Below are positions 49,541 to 60,890 of a stretch of 64,000 bases of DNA, piece by piece. The translations under genes were made by a program, and so were the position numbers. The stretch lies in assembly GCF_000471905.2 (NCBI RefSeq), contig NW_006499435.1, positions 4,981,456-5,045,455 on the forward strand, in the 5' to 3' direction. How positions within the stretch are numbered: the stretch's first letter is position 1; each line of letters begins with the position of its first letter. The notes beneath the pieces are model-generated. The model was not told the DNA's origin and ran no database searches. It saw nothing but the letters and a program-made list of their open reading frames with translations. This DNA comes from Amborella trichopoda. Its lineage: Eukaryota > Streptophyta > Magnoliopsida > Amborellales > Amborellaceae.

Positions 49541-50864
49541 AATTCCTTCCGTAACTTCCTGCACTGAGGTTCCAAATCTCTCTACAACTTTCTCTCTCTA
49601 GCAGAGGTTCCCTGAACAAATGTCACCACCCACTTTAATACCTACCCAAAACTAGCTCTGAAAGCTCTGAATGTCCTCACAATTAGCTGCTTCAAATACA
49701 AATTTCTCTCTCTCTCCTCTTCCTATCTCTAAATTTGGACGAGTGTATTTCATGCAAGGGCCAGCTAAAGCAACAGCTATTCCCTTTCCTTATCCGGATT
49801 CGGCCATTAAAACCGCCCCATTCCGAGATTTTGCAGAGCCATTAATGACCCTACAAATAGTTAGAGAGAGAAACACTTAAATGCGTAGCACTGTAATGGC
49901 CTCGAATTGCAGAGACTTAACCGGGATATCTTAGGTTTTGTCTGGAAATCTCAGGCCCCCTTCGTCCTAAATAGGGTCTAATTATGGGGGTAGGTGGTAG
50001 AGAGAGAAATTTGAACTTTTCGTAAGGACAGAGAAAGGCGGTACCTTCAATGTTGCTGGTGAAGATGAGAGAGAGTTGGGTTTTTTTTAGCCGGAATCTT
50101 TTGCAGTGCGAGGCCGTTAATTGGGTTTTTTGGAGGGCTGAGATCTGAGAGGAAGGAAATAGAGAGAGAGAGAGGAGGGGGGGATTCTTGGGTTGTGAAA
50201 AGAGAATGGAAAAGTAGAGAGAGAAAGCAAGGAGAAAGGTTTCTGTGTTCTTCTGGTTTAGAGTTGGGGTTTTCTCTAACAATAACTCTGCTGTTCGTTG
50301 AGAGATTTCACGCACAGTTGAGTTATTACTTGTTAGTCTTTGGCTCTTAAACCCGCCGTTCCCTTTTTAAAAGCAGTCATCCTCTCGCACCCACATGAGA
50401 GAGAAGAGAGAGAAACAGAGAGCTACTTCAATTATAGAGAGAAAGAGAGACATGTAGAGAGAGAGAGATACAGAGAGCTACCTCAGTTAGAGAGAGAAAG
50501 AGCGTGTCCCCACGCAATGAGCGAGGGACCCATTTCCACGCTCAAACCATTAAGAGACAGAAAGCCCGCGTGACCACGCTCCTTAGAGAGAGAATTCGCA
50601 TGACGGGGCATGTGCGCCCCCAGAGAGAGAAAGTTTGGGCCACCTCCATTTTTCTAGAGAGAGAATATAGTCACCCAAGAGATAGAAAGAACACTTTTTT
50701 TTGGAATTTAGAGAGAGAAAATTGCAGTTCCATTTCATTTCAAACGTATGGGCAGGTGATAGGAAATTTTTTCCAAATAGACACTAAATTCAACATCTTC
50801 AGTACTTACTGCTCTTTTTATAAATTTATTTGGAATAATTGTTTTGTTATTCAGATTTGAAAAA
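49541..50864. other. AUX1/LAX upstream region, no second gene seen
   Basis: Open frames here are short and lack family resemblance. The region holds scattered GAGA motifs and two GAGACA words (TGTCTC, auxin-response-like, on the gene strand) at about 50447 and 50553. In such GA-rich DNA these could be chance. Confidence 0.35.
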
Positions 50865-51549
50865 TGGTTTAATAGGGCTAAATCACTGTTAAAATAAGCA
50901 AAGCCCTACTCATATCTTATCAAAAATTGCAATTCAAAGTGTTGAAATCGGTAACACTCATATCTTGCAATTCAAAGTGTTGAAATCAGTAACGGATCGG
51001 TGTCTCGGATCGGGCATCTCAAAAACCCATTTGGATCCGTGAATCGGTGATCTGGATTGAAAATCGGCCGAATAGATCCTATTAAGCTTTAAAAAAAATC
51101 CAAAAAAATTATAGAAATTCATTATAAATGTTACAGGGGTGATTCACTGTTCAAAATCACCGATTCTCCTCTAGGATCGGGTGATTCCCGGTTTTGCAAA
51201 AGAATCGACACTGGTTGCCCGATTCCTGTATCTACTCGGGCGAGTCCGTTGCGACTCGCCGATTTTTAAATCACTGGTTGAAACCTTTAAATTGAATATC
51301 TTAGCTTGAACATTATGGTTTTGAAAAAAATTAGGATTTCAAATTCTAAAAATAGTGTAAATCCAACGTATCATCTAGACCATTCATTTCACCTTAAATA
51401 TAAGTGCTCACCGATCTTCAAATGTGTACCATTTTTTAAGTTTTAAATTTTGGTTGGAAATTAATTTTAGAGCTATCATGAAGATTTTCTATGCCAAAAG
51501 TATTTTATAAATGAGGATTTATAGCCTAGACCCCATAGAAACTTCATCC
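50865..51549 (+). mobile_element. MITE family Y copy 5, interrupted
   Basis: Left end TGGTTTAATAGGGCT and right end AGCCTAGACCCCATAGAAAC with the Y core (AATATCTTAGCTTGAACATT). It is interrupted at 50987-51276 by a hAT-like element. Confidence 0.6.
50987..51276. mobile_element. hAT-like element with 8-bp target duplication
   Basis: Ends CAGTAACGGATCGG and ...AAATCACTG, flanked by GTTGAAAT (50979-50986) and GTTGAAAC (51277-51284), an 8-bp duplication differing at one base. The interior has repeated GGATCGGG/GATTC blocks. 290 bp, non-coding. Confidence 0.7.
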
Positions 51550-51692
51550 TTTAGATTTTATTAGGACTCAATCGGACTCAATCTAGGCCCTAGGCCTTGA
51601 CTAGGCCGAGTTAGGGCGAGTTCTAGAGCAACTTGCAAAAACCCTTAAAAAATTAAAAATACAAAAAAAATGGGAAAACACTGTTATATAAA

Positions 51693-52086
51693 TAAAAAGT
51701 TTATATAAGGTTGCAACCTTAAAATGCAGAATTAAGTTGCACTCCAAAAATCAGTCATAAAAGGTTGTTTTGATGGTGGAAACCCTCCAATTGATCATCT
51801 AGATATCGATATGTATGAATATGAAAAGAAAAATAGATTTTGAGTCAAAAAAATAGTATATCTTGCAACACATTATCTGGACCGTCTATTTTCAAGATAT
51901 ACAAGTATTTATAGATCTTTTTGATTTCAACTATTTTTGGAGTTTAAGATTTCATAATTAAAGATGAAAATAAATAATCAAGCCATCCTAAGAATTTTTT
52001 ATACCAAAATTACATTTATGATATAATTTGGAGGTGCGTCTCAATTTGATTGTTTAAGGTTGCAACCTTAAAACAAACTACACCCT
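51693..52086 (-). mobile_element. MITE family X copy with GGTTGCAACC palindromes
   Basis: Begins AAAAAGTTTATATAAGG then TTGCAACCTT, and ends TTTAAGGTTGCAACCTTAAA then CAAACTACACCC. AAGGTTGCAACCTT is a perfect 14-bp palindrome inside both terminal repeats. Confidence 0.7.
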
Positions 52087-52300
52087 TAAGTTTTTTAATT
52101 ATTTTGATAATTTTAAAGATAATTTGGGAACTCTTTTGCTTTTCTCTTTTTCTTAATTTTTCTAAAATATTTCATATTCAAATCAATTTTTTTAGTAATA
52201 TATCTTTTATAGAATTTTTTCATTTTCGTTGGTCTTCTTATAATTTCTATTACCTCTTTTAATTTTTCAAAATTTTAACTATTATTTCTAATTTGTAAGA

Positions 52301-52612
52301 ACAATTGTTTCATGCAGTTTGGACCGCATTTCTACAATATGCGGTCCAGAGGTATAAAGCATCCATCTTAAAGATGGATACAAATAGGTGGTCCATCTAA
52401 AAACAATTGCAACTAATGGTCCAAATGTTTTCTTAATATAGTTATTATTTATAGTTTTTAAAATTTGTTTATTTTTTCATATTCATGATCTGTGTTAAAG
52501 ATTATATTTTTGTAAAATAGTTAGGATCAAATTATATTTAAAAAATATATTTATTGCAAAGCTCACATTTCTACACTATGCGGGTTCGCTGCATGCTAAC
52601 AGCATCCAATTT
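52301..52612 (-). mobile_element. MITE family W copy 2 (inverse)
   Basis: Starts TTGTTTCATGCAGTTTGGAC, followed by GCGGTCCAGAGGTATAAAGC, and ends with ATGCGGGTTCGCTGCATGC. The block order is inverse to the copies at 8.0, 53.35 and 61.97 kb. Confidence 0.65.
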
Positions 52613-53352
52613 TTAAAACTCTCTATTTTTTTAGTCCCTTCAGACTGGCCCGATGGCTGCCATTCTCTGCCTCGTTAAAAAATATTTGATTTATAACTAT
52701 AAAAAATAATAAAATCCTTATTTTTCATGAGTCTTGGCTCTTTCCTAGCTTGGAGGTTAGGACTTAGAACCTGAAGGGCGTAACAAAATGTCCAAGGATT
52801 GAAACCTCCTACCCAGATCCATCACATTTGACATAGTTTAAGAGTTTTCAAAATCTTAAAGAGAGAGAAATATCAATTTTCTAAATCTACTGAGAAGGTA
52901 GATCGATTTTCAAAATGAAAGGATTACAACTTGCAACTTGCAAGAGAGAGAGAGAGAGAGAGAGTGAGAGAGGAGGGTCTGTTTCACAGTGTCAGTTTTC
53001 ATGATACGTCCAATTTCAAATATGATTAAGAGAGACGATTCCAGGGGAAATTTATGCTGATGTTGCTTGTAATGGTCCAATGGTATTAGAAAATGACCTT
53101 CATATTTTAAAATTTAAACTCTAATTTTTATTTATTCTTCGGTAAGTTTAGGGTTTGAGGATTTATCACCTAGATCCTGCTTTAGATCCGAAAACTATTC
53201 ATCGGATCCATAATATATTCAGCTTTAGATCTAGATCTGAGGATTTGGATCCAAATCCGAATTCGGATCAGTTCCAATTTTGTATATTATAAAGTTAAAA
53301 TATAATTATATAAAAGTTAAAATAATTATTTATATTATATAAATTAATAAGG

Positions 53353-53638
53353 ACAGGGTTTTATGCAACCAGTAATGCAGGCTTGGAAATAAATATATAT
53401 TTTAATATAACTTGATCCTAATTTTTAGTCAATATATAATCTCTAACATGGAGATCATTAATATGATTTTTTTTCTTTGAAAACTAGAAATAATTTTTAT
53501 TTTAAAAAAACATTTGGACCGTTAGTTATAATTGTTTTTAGATGGACCACCTATTTGCATCCATTTTTAAGATGGATGTTTTATAACTCTAGACCGCGTA
53601 TTGTAAAATTGTGGTCCAACCTGTATGAAACAATTTTC
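53353..53638 (+). mobile_element. MITE family W copy 3
   Basis: GGGTTTTATGCAACC at the left, the CATTTGGACCGTTAGTTATA and TTAAGATGGATG blocks, and TGGTCCAACCTGTATGAAAC at the right. Confidence 0.65.
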
Positions 53639-53723
53639 CAATTAATAAATAAAATTATATATATATATATAAATGAGCTCCCTATAAATATAAATTTCAA
53701 ATATTCAATGTGATATATCTTAA

Positions 53724-54092
53724 ATCATAAAATGATTATTCGTCAAGATAAGTATTGGGTACATGAATTCAATTTTTATCTTTTTAGAAAGAAATTGTCT
53801 ACCCTATACTTGCTAACTATGGTTTACTCATAACTACCCCAAAAAATACGCACCATATCCATAGCAGAGTACCAGATAAAGTTTCGATGGAATAGAAATA
53901 AAAATTCCATAAAACAGGACAAAGATATTGAACTTTCCAAAAACAAATCAGAGTATATTAATAGGAAAGATTTTTTGAAACGATTTTTTCAAATTTTGAA
54001 AAATCACGTTTAAACTTCTTCTTGAAAAGATCACGTATTTTTACCGATCTATTGAAAAAGTCGCGATTAAATCGGCGACTTGCTAACTATGG
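53724..54092 (+). repeat. Right end of a T element (direct copy of 54918-55350)
   Basis: Shares long ordered blocks with 54918-55350, including CGTCAAGATAAGTATTGGGT, AAAGATATTGAACTTTCCAA, ATTTTTACCGATCTATTGAA and the end AAATCGGCGACTTGCTAACT followed by ATGG. Confidence 0.75.
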
Positions 54093-54275
54093 GCTATACT
54101 CGGATCCGACACATTATATTCGGATCTAAATTTTGGATCCAAATCCAAATCTATACCTGGATCTGTATAGGTTCCAAATTTGGGTTTCGGATCCGGATTG
54201 GGTAAATTCTCAACCCTATTAATGTTCTACACTGTCTATTTTAGTCAAGGAAAATGGTTTGATAGGGCTACAACC

Positions 54276-55350
54276 ATAGTTAGCAATTCGGGGATTATGA
54301 ATAAATCGGCTTACCATGGAATCAAAAACTACTCGTTTTTATTTAAAAAAGTCGGATAGAGAAATCAGGTAAACAATATGGATAGGCAAAAATACTTCAT
54401 GTAAAGAAATCGCGAATATATCGGACTAAGCTAAAAAAATCAGAAAAAAAAAAAAGAAAAAAAGTTGATCGTAGTGAGGAGTAATGCTTTCACACTATCT
54501 ATATATTACTCAGTATAAAAACGGCCTCCCTATATCTAAAGGGAAAAGTTTATACAAAGTCGAAGCTCTAAACCATCAAATTAGAGCCCACCTCAAAAAT
54601 TTCACTGTTTTGATGCCCAAATATCTTTAAATTGATCATCTCGACATCAAAAAGTATATATATGAGAAAAAAATAGATTTCAAGTTTTGAAAATTGTGCA
54701 TCTTGTAGCGTGTTTTTGGACCATTAATTTTCAAGATTTTCAAGTTGTCATTGATCTACACTATTTTTTAAGCTTTAAATTTTATAATTAAATATAAAAA
54801 TATATTTTAAGGCTTTCACAAAGATTTCTAATACTAAAACAACTTTTCTCGAGTTGAAGATAGGCTCCAATTTGATTGTTTAAAACCTCGGCTCTATACA
54901 AACTGCACCCATATCTAAATCATAAGATGGTTATCTATTATGTTCATGTTCGTCAAGATAAGTATTGGGTAGATGAATTCAATTTTCATCTTTCTAGAAA
55001 GAAATAGTCTACCCATGCTTGCTAACTATGTTATACCCATAACCACCCAAAAAAATACACTGACAACTAGAGAAAGTTTCGGGAGAATAGAAATAAATTA
55101 GAAATAGAAATTTTATAAAGCAAAAAAAAGATATTGAACTTTCCAAAAATAAAAGTAAATCAGAGTATATTAATAGAAAAGTTTTTTTGAAACGAGTTTT
55201 TCAAAATTTGAAAATGTCGCTTTTTAGACTTCTTCCTGAAAAGATCATGCATTTTTACCGATCTATTGAAAAAGTCCTAGATTAAATGGTTTTTAGAAAA
55301 AGTGCCGATTTAAAAAAAAAATTGAGATTAAATCGGCGACATGCTGACTA
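54276..55350 (+). mobile_element. T element with 9-10 bp target duplication
   Basis: Ends ATAGTTAGCAATTCGGG and ...CGGCGACATGCTGACTAT are inverted counterparts. The flanks are GGCTACAACC (54266-54275) and GGTTACAACC (55351-55360). It contains the X copy at 54541-54910. No coding region seen. The superfamily is uncertain; a duplication of 9-10 bp would fit Mutator-like elements. Confidence 0.6.
54541..54910 (-). mobile_element. MITE family X copy nested in T element
   Basis: Begins AAAAGTTTATACAAAGTCG then AAGCTCTAAACCATCAAATT, and ends AAACCTCGGCTCTATACAAA then CTGCACCC. The core has CATCTCGACATCAAAAAG. Confidence 0.7.
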
Positions 55351-56329
55351 TGGTTACAACCCTTTATCATAATAAATAAAGCCTAACCTCATAACTGATC
55401 GAAAATTGTAATTCAAGTGTTGAAAAACATTTAAATCAATCATCCAACTTGAACATGGTCGTGAAAAAAAAAAAAAAAGATTTCAAATTATAAAAATAAT
55501 GTATATTGTAACAAATCATTTAGATTGTTCATTTCGTCCCAAAAATAAGTGTTCACATATATGTAAAATCTGTACCATTTTTTAGTTTTAAAATTTATTG
55601 TCGGTATTGGAAATTGATTTTAGAGTCATTAAGGTGATTTCTGATGCCGACAGTGCTTTCTAGATGAGGATTTTAGGTGAGGTTTTATTTTGTTTTCATG
55701 AGGCATAGGCCCTATAGAAACTTCATCATTTATTAAATGAACGGTTTAGATGATTTGTTGCAACATAAACTATTTTTAAAATTTGAAATCCCGAACTTTT
55801 TCACAATCATAATGTTCAAGTTGAGCTGACGAAGCTGAGATGACGAAGTTAAATGTTTTTCAACATTTGAATTACAATGATCGATGAGTTATGAGGTGAG
55901 GCTTTACTTATTTTTGATAGAGCTAAGCCCTATCAAACCATTTTCATTAATTAAATAATGTGAATATTATTTTCCCTTGAAGCATACTATATATTTATTC
56001 CCTCGGGGCAAAATACTTACTTGAGAATTGACTATTTTGAAAGAAAAATTAAGATTTTGAGTTATTGAATATCTAAATCATTCCCTCCATAAATTGTATT
56101 GTTCCGGTGTGGGATGCCATCTTAGGCACATAGAGAGTGAAAATTATTATTTTTTATCTTTAATGTAGTTCGCTGGATTATAAAGAGAACATCCCAAAAT
56201 TTAGGGTCTACAGGATATTCCTAGTATTAGTTTTACCTGAGAAAGTCGATCCATAGTATACTCCTACAGGAATAGGAAATCTTTTGGCTTAATTAAAGGG
56301 TATTGATTTGACTCATCTTTTAAGGATAA

Positions 56330-56846
56330 GGGTAAGGTTTCTATACTTTCCCTATAACATAGAGGATCTATGCTTTCCCTACCATCCAGCCATCCAATTT
56401 TGATCAAGAGAGCCACTCACCGTTTGATCTTAAATCCGACATTTCAAAGTATTTTATTTTTAGTTTTTTTTAATACAAATTTTATGAATATGAAAATTAG
56501 TACGTGTCATCTTCTCATTTGGGTTCACCTTAAAAAAATATTAAAAATATATTTTCGATAAAATATAATGATCAAAATACCCTTTGGAGCTTTCAGGGGT
56601 ATTTTGGTTATTTTGTTTTACTGGAAGTATTTTTTTATATATATTTTTTGCTAGTGCGAGTTTAATAGAGGATTGGACATCCAAAGTTTGGTGTCAAAAT
56701 AGTTTATAGAAAAAATATTAAAATAAACTAGCGTAGAGACGTGACATTGTGATTGGCGCAATCTTAACCATCCATTCAGAATGGACGGTTGGAGAAGGGG
56801 AAGCATATAAGTTTTATGCTGTAGGGGAAGCATAAAATGCTTGCCC
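56330..56846. mobile_element. Foldback element 2
   Basis: The left arm GGGTAAGGTTTCTATACTTT...CCTACCATCCAGCCATCC-type sequence matches the inverse of the right end (GGACGGTTGGAGAAGGGGAA...ATGCTTGCCC) over about 68 bp. The centre has a smaller palindrome around AAATACCCTTTGG and GGGGTATTTTGG. Flanks TAAGGATAA and TTAAAATAA are weakly alike. Confidence 0.6.
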
Positions 56847-56849
56847 TTA

Positions 56850-58527
56850 AAATAATACTAGTGATATGCACATGCATTGCATATGTACTAAATATTAGTC
56901 ATTAAAATAAATTGTTATTCTTAAACAGCCATATTTGATTATAGAGAGTTGTAGAAAGCAAGAGAATTTGTTGGATCCATCATTAAATAGAGGCTTCTAT
57001 TAGATAATAATATAAATATTATTCTAAATAATTTTAAAAAATAAAAATGCAAAAACGTATAACATAAACTTCCAAATATGAGAATAATTCTATTTGTGAC
57101 TTGCATTTTGAGGTAATTATTTTTAAAAAATAATTTTAACATCTTTATTTTGCATTTACGGTTAATTATTATCATGATTTTTTTAAAAAAAATATTCAAT
57201 TATATAATTCATTAATATAAATAAAATTATTTTTACTTATATTAGTAAATGTATTATTTACTTATAAGTATGTACTATTTAAAAAAATAGAGAAACTATA
57301 AATGCAAAAAAGAAAACCATAGAGAGAATTATCTTTTTTTATTTTTGTGTTATTTTTTCATTTCTTTTTTATTTTAAATTGAAATTAAATTTCAATTTAA
57401 AATAATTAATAAATAATTTATTTACTTATAAATAAATATTATTTAAAATTCTAGAATAACGAATAAAAATACATAAATGTACATGAGATATGAGCCTGCT
57501 CATTTGCATTCTATTTGCGTCATCAATGGAAATTAATGTTTATGTTTTACATATTTTTTTAGTAGATAATTTTTTCACTGAAAATTCAAAAAAGAAAGTA
57601 GATAACGACTTATCTTTTTATTCTGTACATTTAATAACATAAGTACATAATTATTATATTAATTTATTAATAACTTAGGTAATCCTTTTCTATTATTTTA
57701 TTTTCTATTTTCAATTTTATTTTTTTAAAAAATAACTGATATTATTTTTAATTATGATATTAAACCTATGTTTACTTATAAGTAAATATTATTCTAAGAA
57801 ATTATAAAAATAGAACATGTGACCTGATAAATACAAAAAACATAAATGAATAAAGTAAAATATAGATTTTTTTCACTTACTAATTTAATTATAGTTACTA
57901 ATTTGATTTCAATACAACAAAGCATATTCTATTAAAGACAATAATGAGATATTATTGCTATTAAAACTAATGATAATGTTGCTATAATATAATTTTCTTC
58001 CTTTCATTGCAGCAAAGATTTTTTTTGCTATATTTTTTATCATACATGGACTTTATTTTTCCATTTTCACTAATCATTTCTATGAACGTAGGTTGTTGTT
58101 TTTTCTCCTTTTTATTGAATCGTTTACAATTCATTATTCTATTTCGCTATTTTCACCAGTTATTTCTATGAACCTAAGTTGTTACTTATTCTCTTTTTTA
58201 TTGAATCGTTCCTTACGATCATTTCTTTTTTAGTTTTATTCCTTTGACTCTTCATTATTCAAATTTATGATAGCAAATAAAAAGGATTTTATACTCTTAC
58301 TATATATTGCTTTCATGTATTATAACAGAATATTTGAAATTGACATTAAAAATAATGCTGATATCATTATTTAATGATTAAATAAATGATAACATCTTTT
58401 TTTTTTGTAATTGTAATGTTATTCGCACCAATAACTTAATAGAATTATCGCGTTGGAGGTGTACATGAAGCAAAAATCATATTTTTAAATTAGATAACAA
58501 TATTGAAAAAAGTCTTCCTGACACTTT
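56850..58527. other. Very AT-rich intergenic stretch, no gene seen
   Basis: Dominated by A/T runs, TTATAAATAAAT words and short homopolymers. No open frame with family resemblance and no clear terminal repeats. Confidence 0.5.
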
Positions 58528-58965
58528 TAAGTGAAAATGAAGAGTGATTTCGCCTACTCTCATCCCCGTCCAAGTTTCATCGTGCGGTCACGATTATTCG
58601 ATAGTGTTTTATTTTTCATTTCTTTTTATAAATTAGAATGACCTAAAATTTGGAGGGTATGTACATCTTACTGAGACGCATCTAATAAAAATATAAAAAT
58701 AATTATCTGTAAAAAATATTTGACTAAAATACCCCCGAAAAGTTTTGGGAGTATTTTGGTTAATTTTTTCATGTAAAATATTTTTTTATATATTTTTCGA
58801 AGATTCCCCTATTTTTAATGAATACAAGTTCCAAATTTCAGGTCATTCTGATTTATAGAAAAAAAATGAAAAATAAAACACTAACAAACAATCGTGACCG
58901 CGCGATGAACTTTAGACGGCGATGGAAGTGCGCGAAATCACTGTTCATTTTCGCCTATAAGCGTT
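58528..58965. mobile_element. Foldback element 3 with about 130-bp arms
   Basis: The left arm (GTGAAAATGAAGAGTGATTT...GTGCGGTCACGATTATTCG...AATGACCTAAAATTTGG) is mirrored by the right arm (CCAAATTTCAGGTCATTCTG...ATCGTGACCGCGCGATGAAC...AATCACTGTTCATTTTCGCC). A central ACTAAAATACCCCCGAAAAG / GGGAGTATTTTGGTTA palindrome completes a near full-length hairpin of about 430 bp. Confidence 0.75.
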
Positions 58966-59979
58966 GCGTAGTGTTTTTCATAATATTGTTAACCAATCTA
59001 TATATTTTTGTTCTCCTTATATTATAATTTATTTTGTTATAATAGTTACATCTAACATTAATTTTCATAATCAAAATCATTAAACAGCAAAAATAACAGT
59101 AAAATTAATGTGGAGTAACAAAAAGAAAAAGAAAATAAACTTACCGTTTTAAAGAGAGAGCACAATCACTTGTATGACACGTTACGCAAGATATAAAAGT
59201 AATTTAGGGACGCACCCTTTTTTAAAGGTTTTAGTTTTTCATAATTATATTTTTCAATTTCAAAATTCATAACAACAAATTCAAAAGAGAGAGGGAATGA
59301 CGCATGTCATAAAAATAGAGCATGTCCTCTTTTTACTTTAAATTTGCTAAGGGTTGCATTTTAAGGACGCATCCTTTTTTAAAAGTTTTAGTTTTTCGTA
59401 ATTACCTTTTTCAATTTCCATATTCATAACTACAGATTCCAAAGAGAGAAAGATTGACATGCGTCCATAAAAATAAAACAGGTAATTTTCTAGCTTAAAA
59501 TATAAAAGATAAACAAGTGGAACATCTTTTAAGGTACAAATAAAATCGATAGTAGTAATTACTAGTACTTATTGCTAACCTTATTTCTTTAATTAAGGAT
59601 GCAACCTTGTATAAAGGTTTTTTTTTTTTGTAGTTTTATCAATTCAAAACTACTATTGAAAGTAACCAAAGAGTTCCAAAACTATTAATCCCAAACAACT
59701 CATTATAAAGAACTAATTGGTCCATAGCTAATAATTCAACACCTCTTACTGTGAGGAATAAAAGTTTTCCATAATTGATATCGAGACTAAGGAATCAAGC
59801 CGATCAGAAAGTATTTAGGTCCAGATAACATTAGTTCCTTGCATAGATGACATAATAGACCAATCGTTACTGTATTGCTCCCAAAAATTGCAAGGAGGAG
59901 AGATATTGTGAAAAAAAAAAAATTCAATAAAAGTGAAATGTAAAAAATGATGAACTTATTTGAAATCATTAATTAAAAG

Positions 59980-60372
59980 AAAAAGTTTATATAAGGTAGT
60001 CAATAGTATATTATACAAATAAGATGCACCTTAGAAACCCATTAAAGAATGTTGTTTCATCACTAGAAAATTCTCCAGTTGATCATCTTGACCTCCATAT
60101 GTATGTATGGTTACGAAAGAAAAAATGAATTTTAAACCTTAAAAATATTACATCTTGGAACAAATTATCTAGATGGATTATTTTTAAGATTTTGAATTGT
60201 TCGTAAATTTGCTAGATTTGCACAAGTTTTGTAACTTTCAATTTGATGAAAGAGGCCAAAAATACACTCGGGCCATAATAAGAGATTTGACGGCCGAAAA
60301 TACATGTTTTAATAAGATTTTGAGGTGCACTTTACGGTGATTGTTTAAAGGTGATACCTTATACAAAGCTTA
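59980..60372 (-). mobile_element. MITE family X copy
   Basis: Begins AAAAGTTTATATAAGGTAGT and ends AGGTGATACCTTATACAAAG. The core has CATCTTGACCTCCATATG and the AACAAATTATCTAGATGG block. Confidence 0.6.
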
Positions 60373-60589
60373 GAGTTTTAGTGAAAATATCCATGAGCCT
60401 AAAAACCACATTTTGCAGGAGCTGTATTTCTTTTGAAGATCGCCACCATCTGCAAACCATGCCAAAAATACTCAACATCCACACGTCCATCCCTCTTTTC
60501 ATGTCCCCCGCCCTCTCTATCTCTAACTAAGAAGTAAGATATCTGTCTCTCTCTCTCTCTAAAATCCCCCACTGATTTTCCATCGAAAT

Positions 60590-60890
60590 TCAACCCCCAA
60601 CCTGTCGCCGTATCAAGCGCGTGGTCCGTGGCCCACCAGCCCAACCCAAATGCCAAAGCCCACTCTCTCTCTTCCCCTTTACCGGCGGCGCACGATAACC
60701 TGTCAACTCAAGCCGCGCCGCCCCGCCCCGCCCCGCCCCTCGCATGCCTTCATTATTTATTGTGCAGACAGGCGGCTCGAGCCGCCGCTCCGCCCCTCGC
60801 ATGCCTTCATTATTTATTGTGCAGACAGGCGGCTCGAGCCGCCGCTCCGCTCCCCTGCTCCCCTCCCCTCCCTCTTTATGGCTAAGAAAT
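60590..60890. repeat. GC-rich island with a tandem 57-bp repeat
   Basis: Two identical 57-bp units (60734-60790 and 60791-60847), each with CGCCCCTCGCATGCC at the left and the 16-bp palindrome GGCGGCTCGAGCCGCC at the right. It is surrounded by GCCCCGCC-rich DNA, in strong contrast to its AT-rich setting. A related CCGCTCCGCTCCCCT-type stretch with CTCCCTCTTTA recurs at about 61321-61345. Confidence 0.75.

Larger units (their letters stand above)
41405..50730. repeat. Dense interspersed TTAGAGAGAGAAA-type motifs around the auxin carrier gene
   Basis: Short GAGA words, usually preceded by T(T)A and followed by AA, recur every 30-100 bp in the 3' flank, all seven introns between coding exons and the 5' flank, but not in the exons. 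From about 48.2 to 48.9 kb many are in the reverse orientation (TTTCTCTCTCTAA on plus). Local tandem duplications carry them along, for example around 42270-42440, 43540-43915, 44354-44440, 44529-44810, 44938-45056 and 46550-46640. Confidence 0.85.
54251..55732 (+). mobile_element. MITE family Y copy 6, interrupted by a T element
   Basis: Left stub TGGTTTGATAGGGCTACAAC at 54255-54275. The remainder runs from 55351 to 55732 and ends with GGCATAGGCCCTATAGAAAC then TTCATCA. A further Y half-copy in inverse orientation follows at 55740-55945. Confidence 0.65.

Noticed and set aside
49671-50315. Possible short gene upstream of AUX1/LAX (frames on both strands)
   Set aside because: Short, no family resemblance, no splice-supported extension; better read as the carrier's upstream region.
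50447-50558. TGTCTC auxin-response elements upstream of the auxin carrier
   Set aside because: Two six-base words in GA-rich sequence are expected by chance; mentioned only as context.
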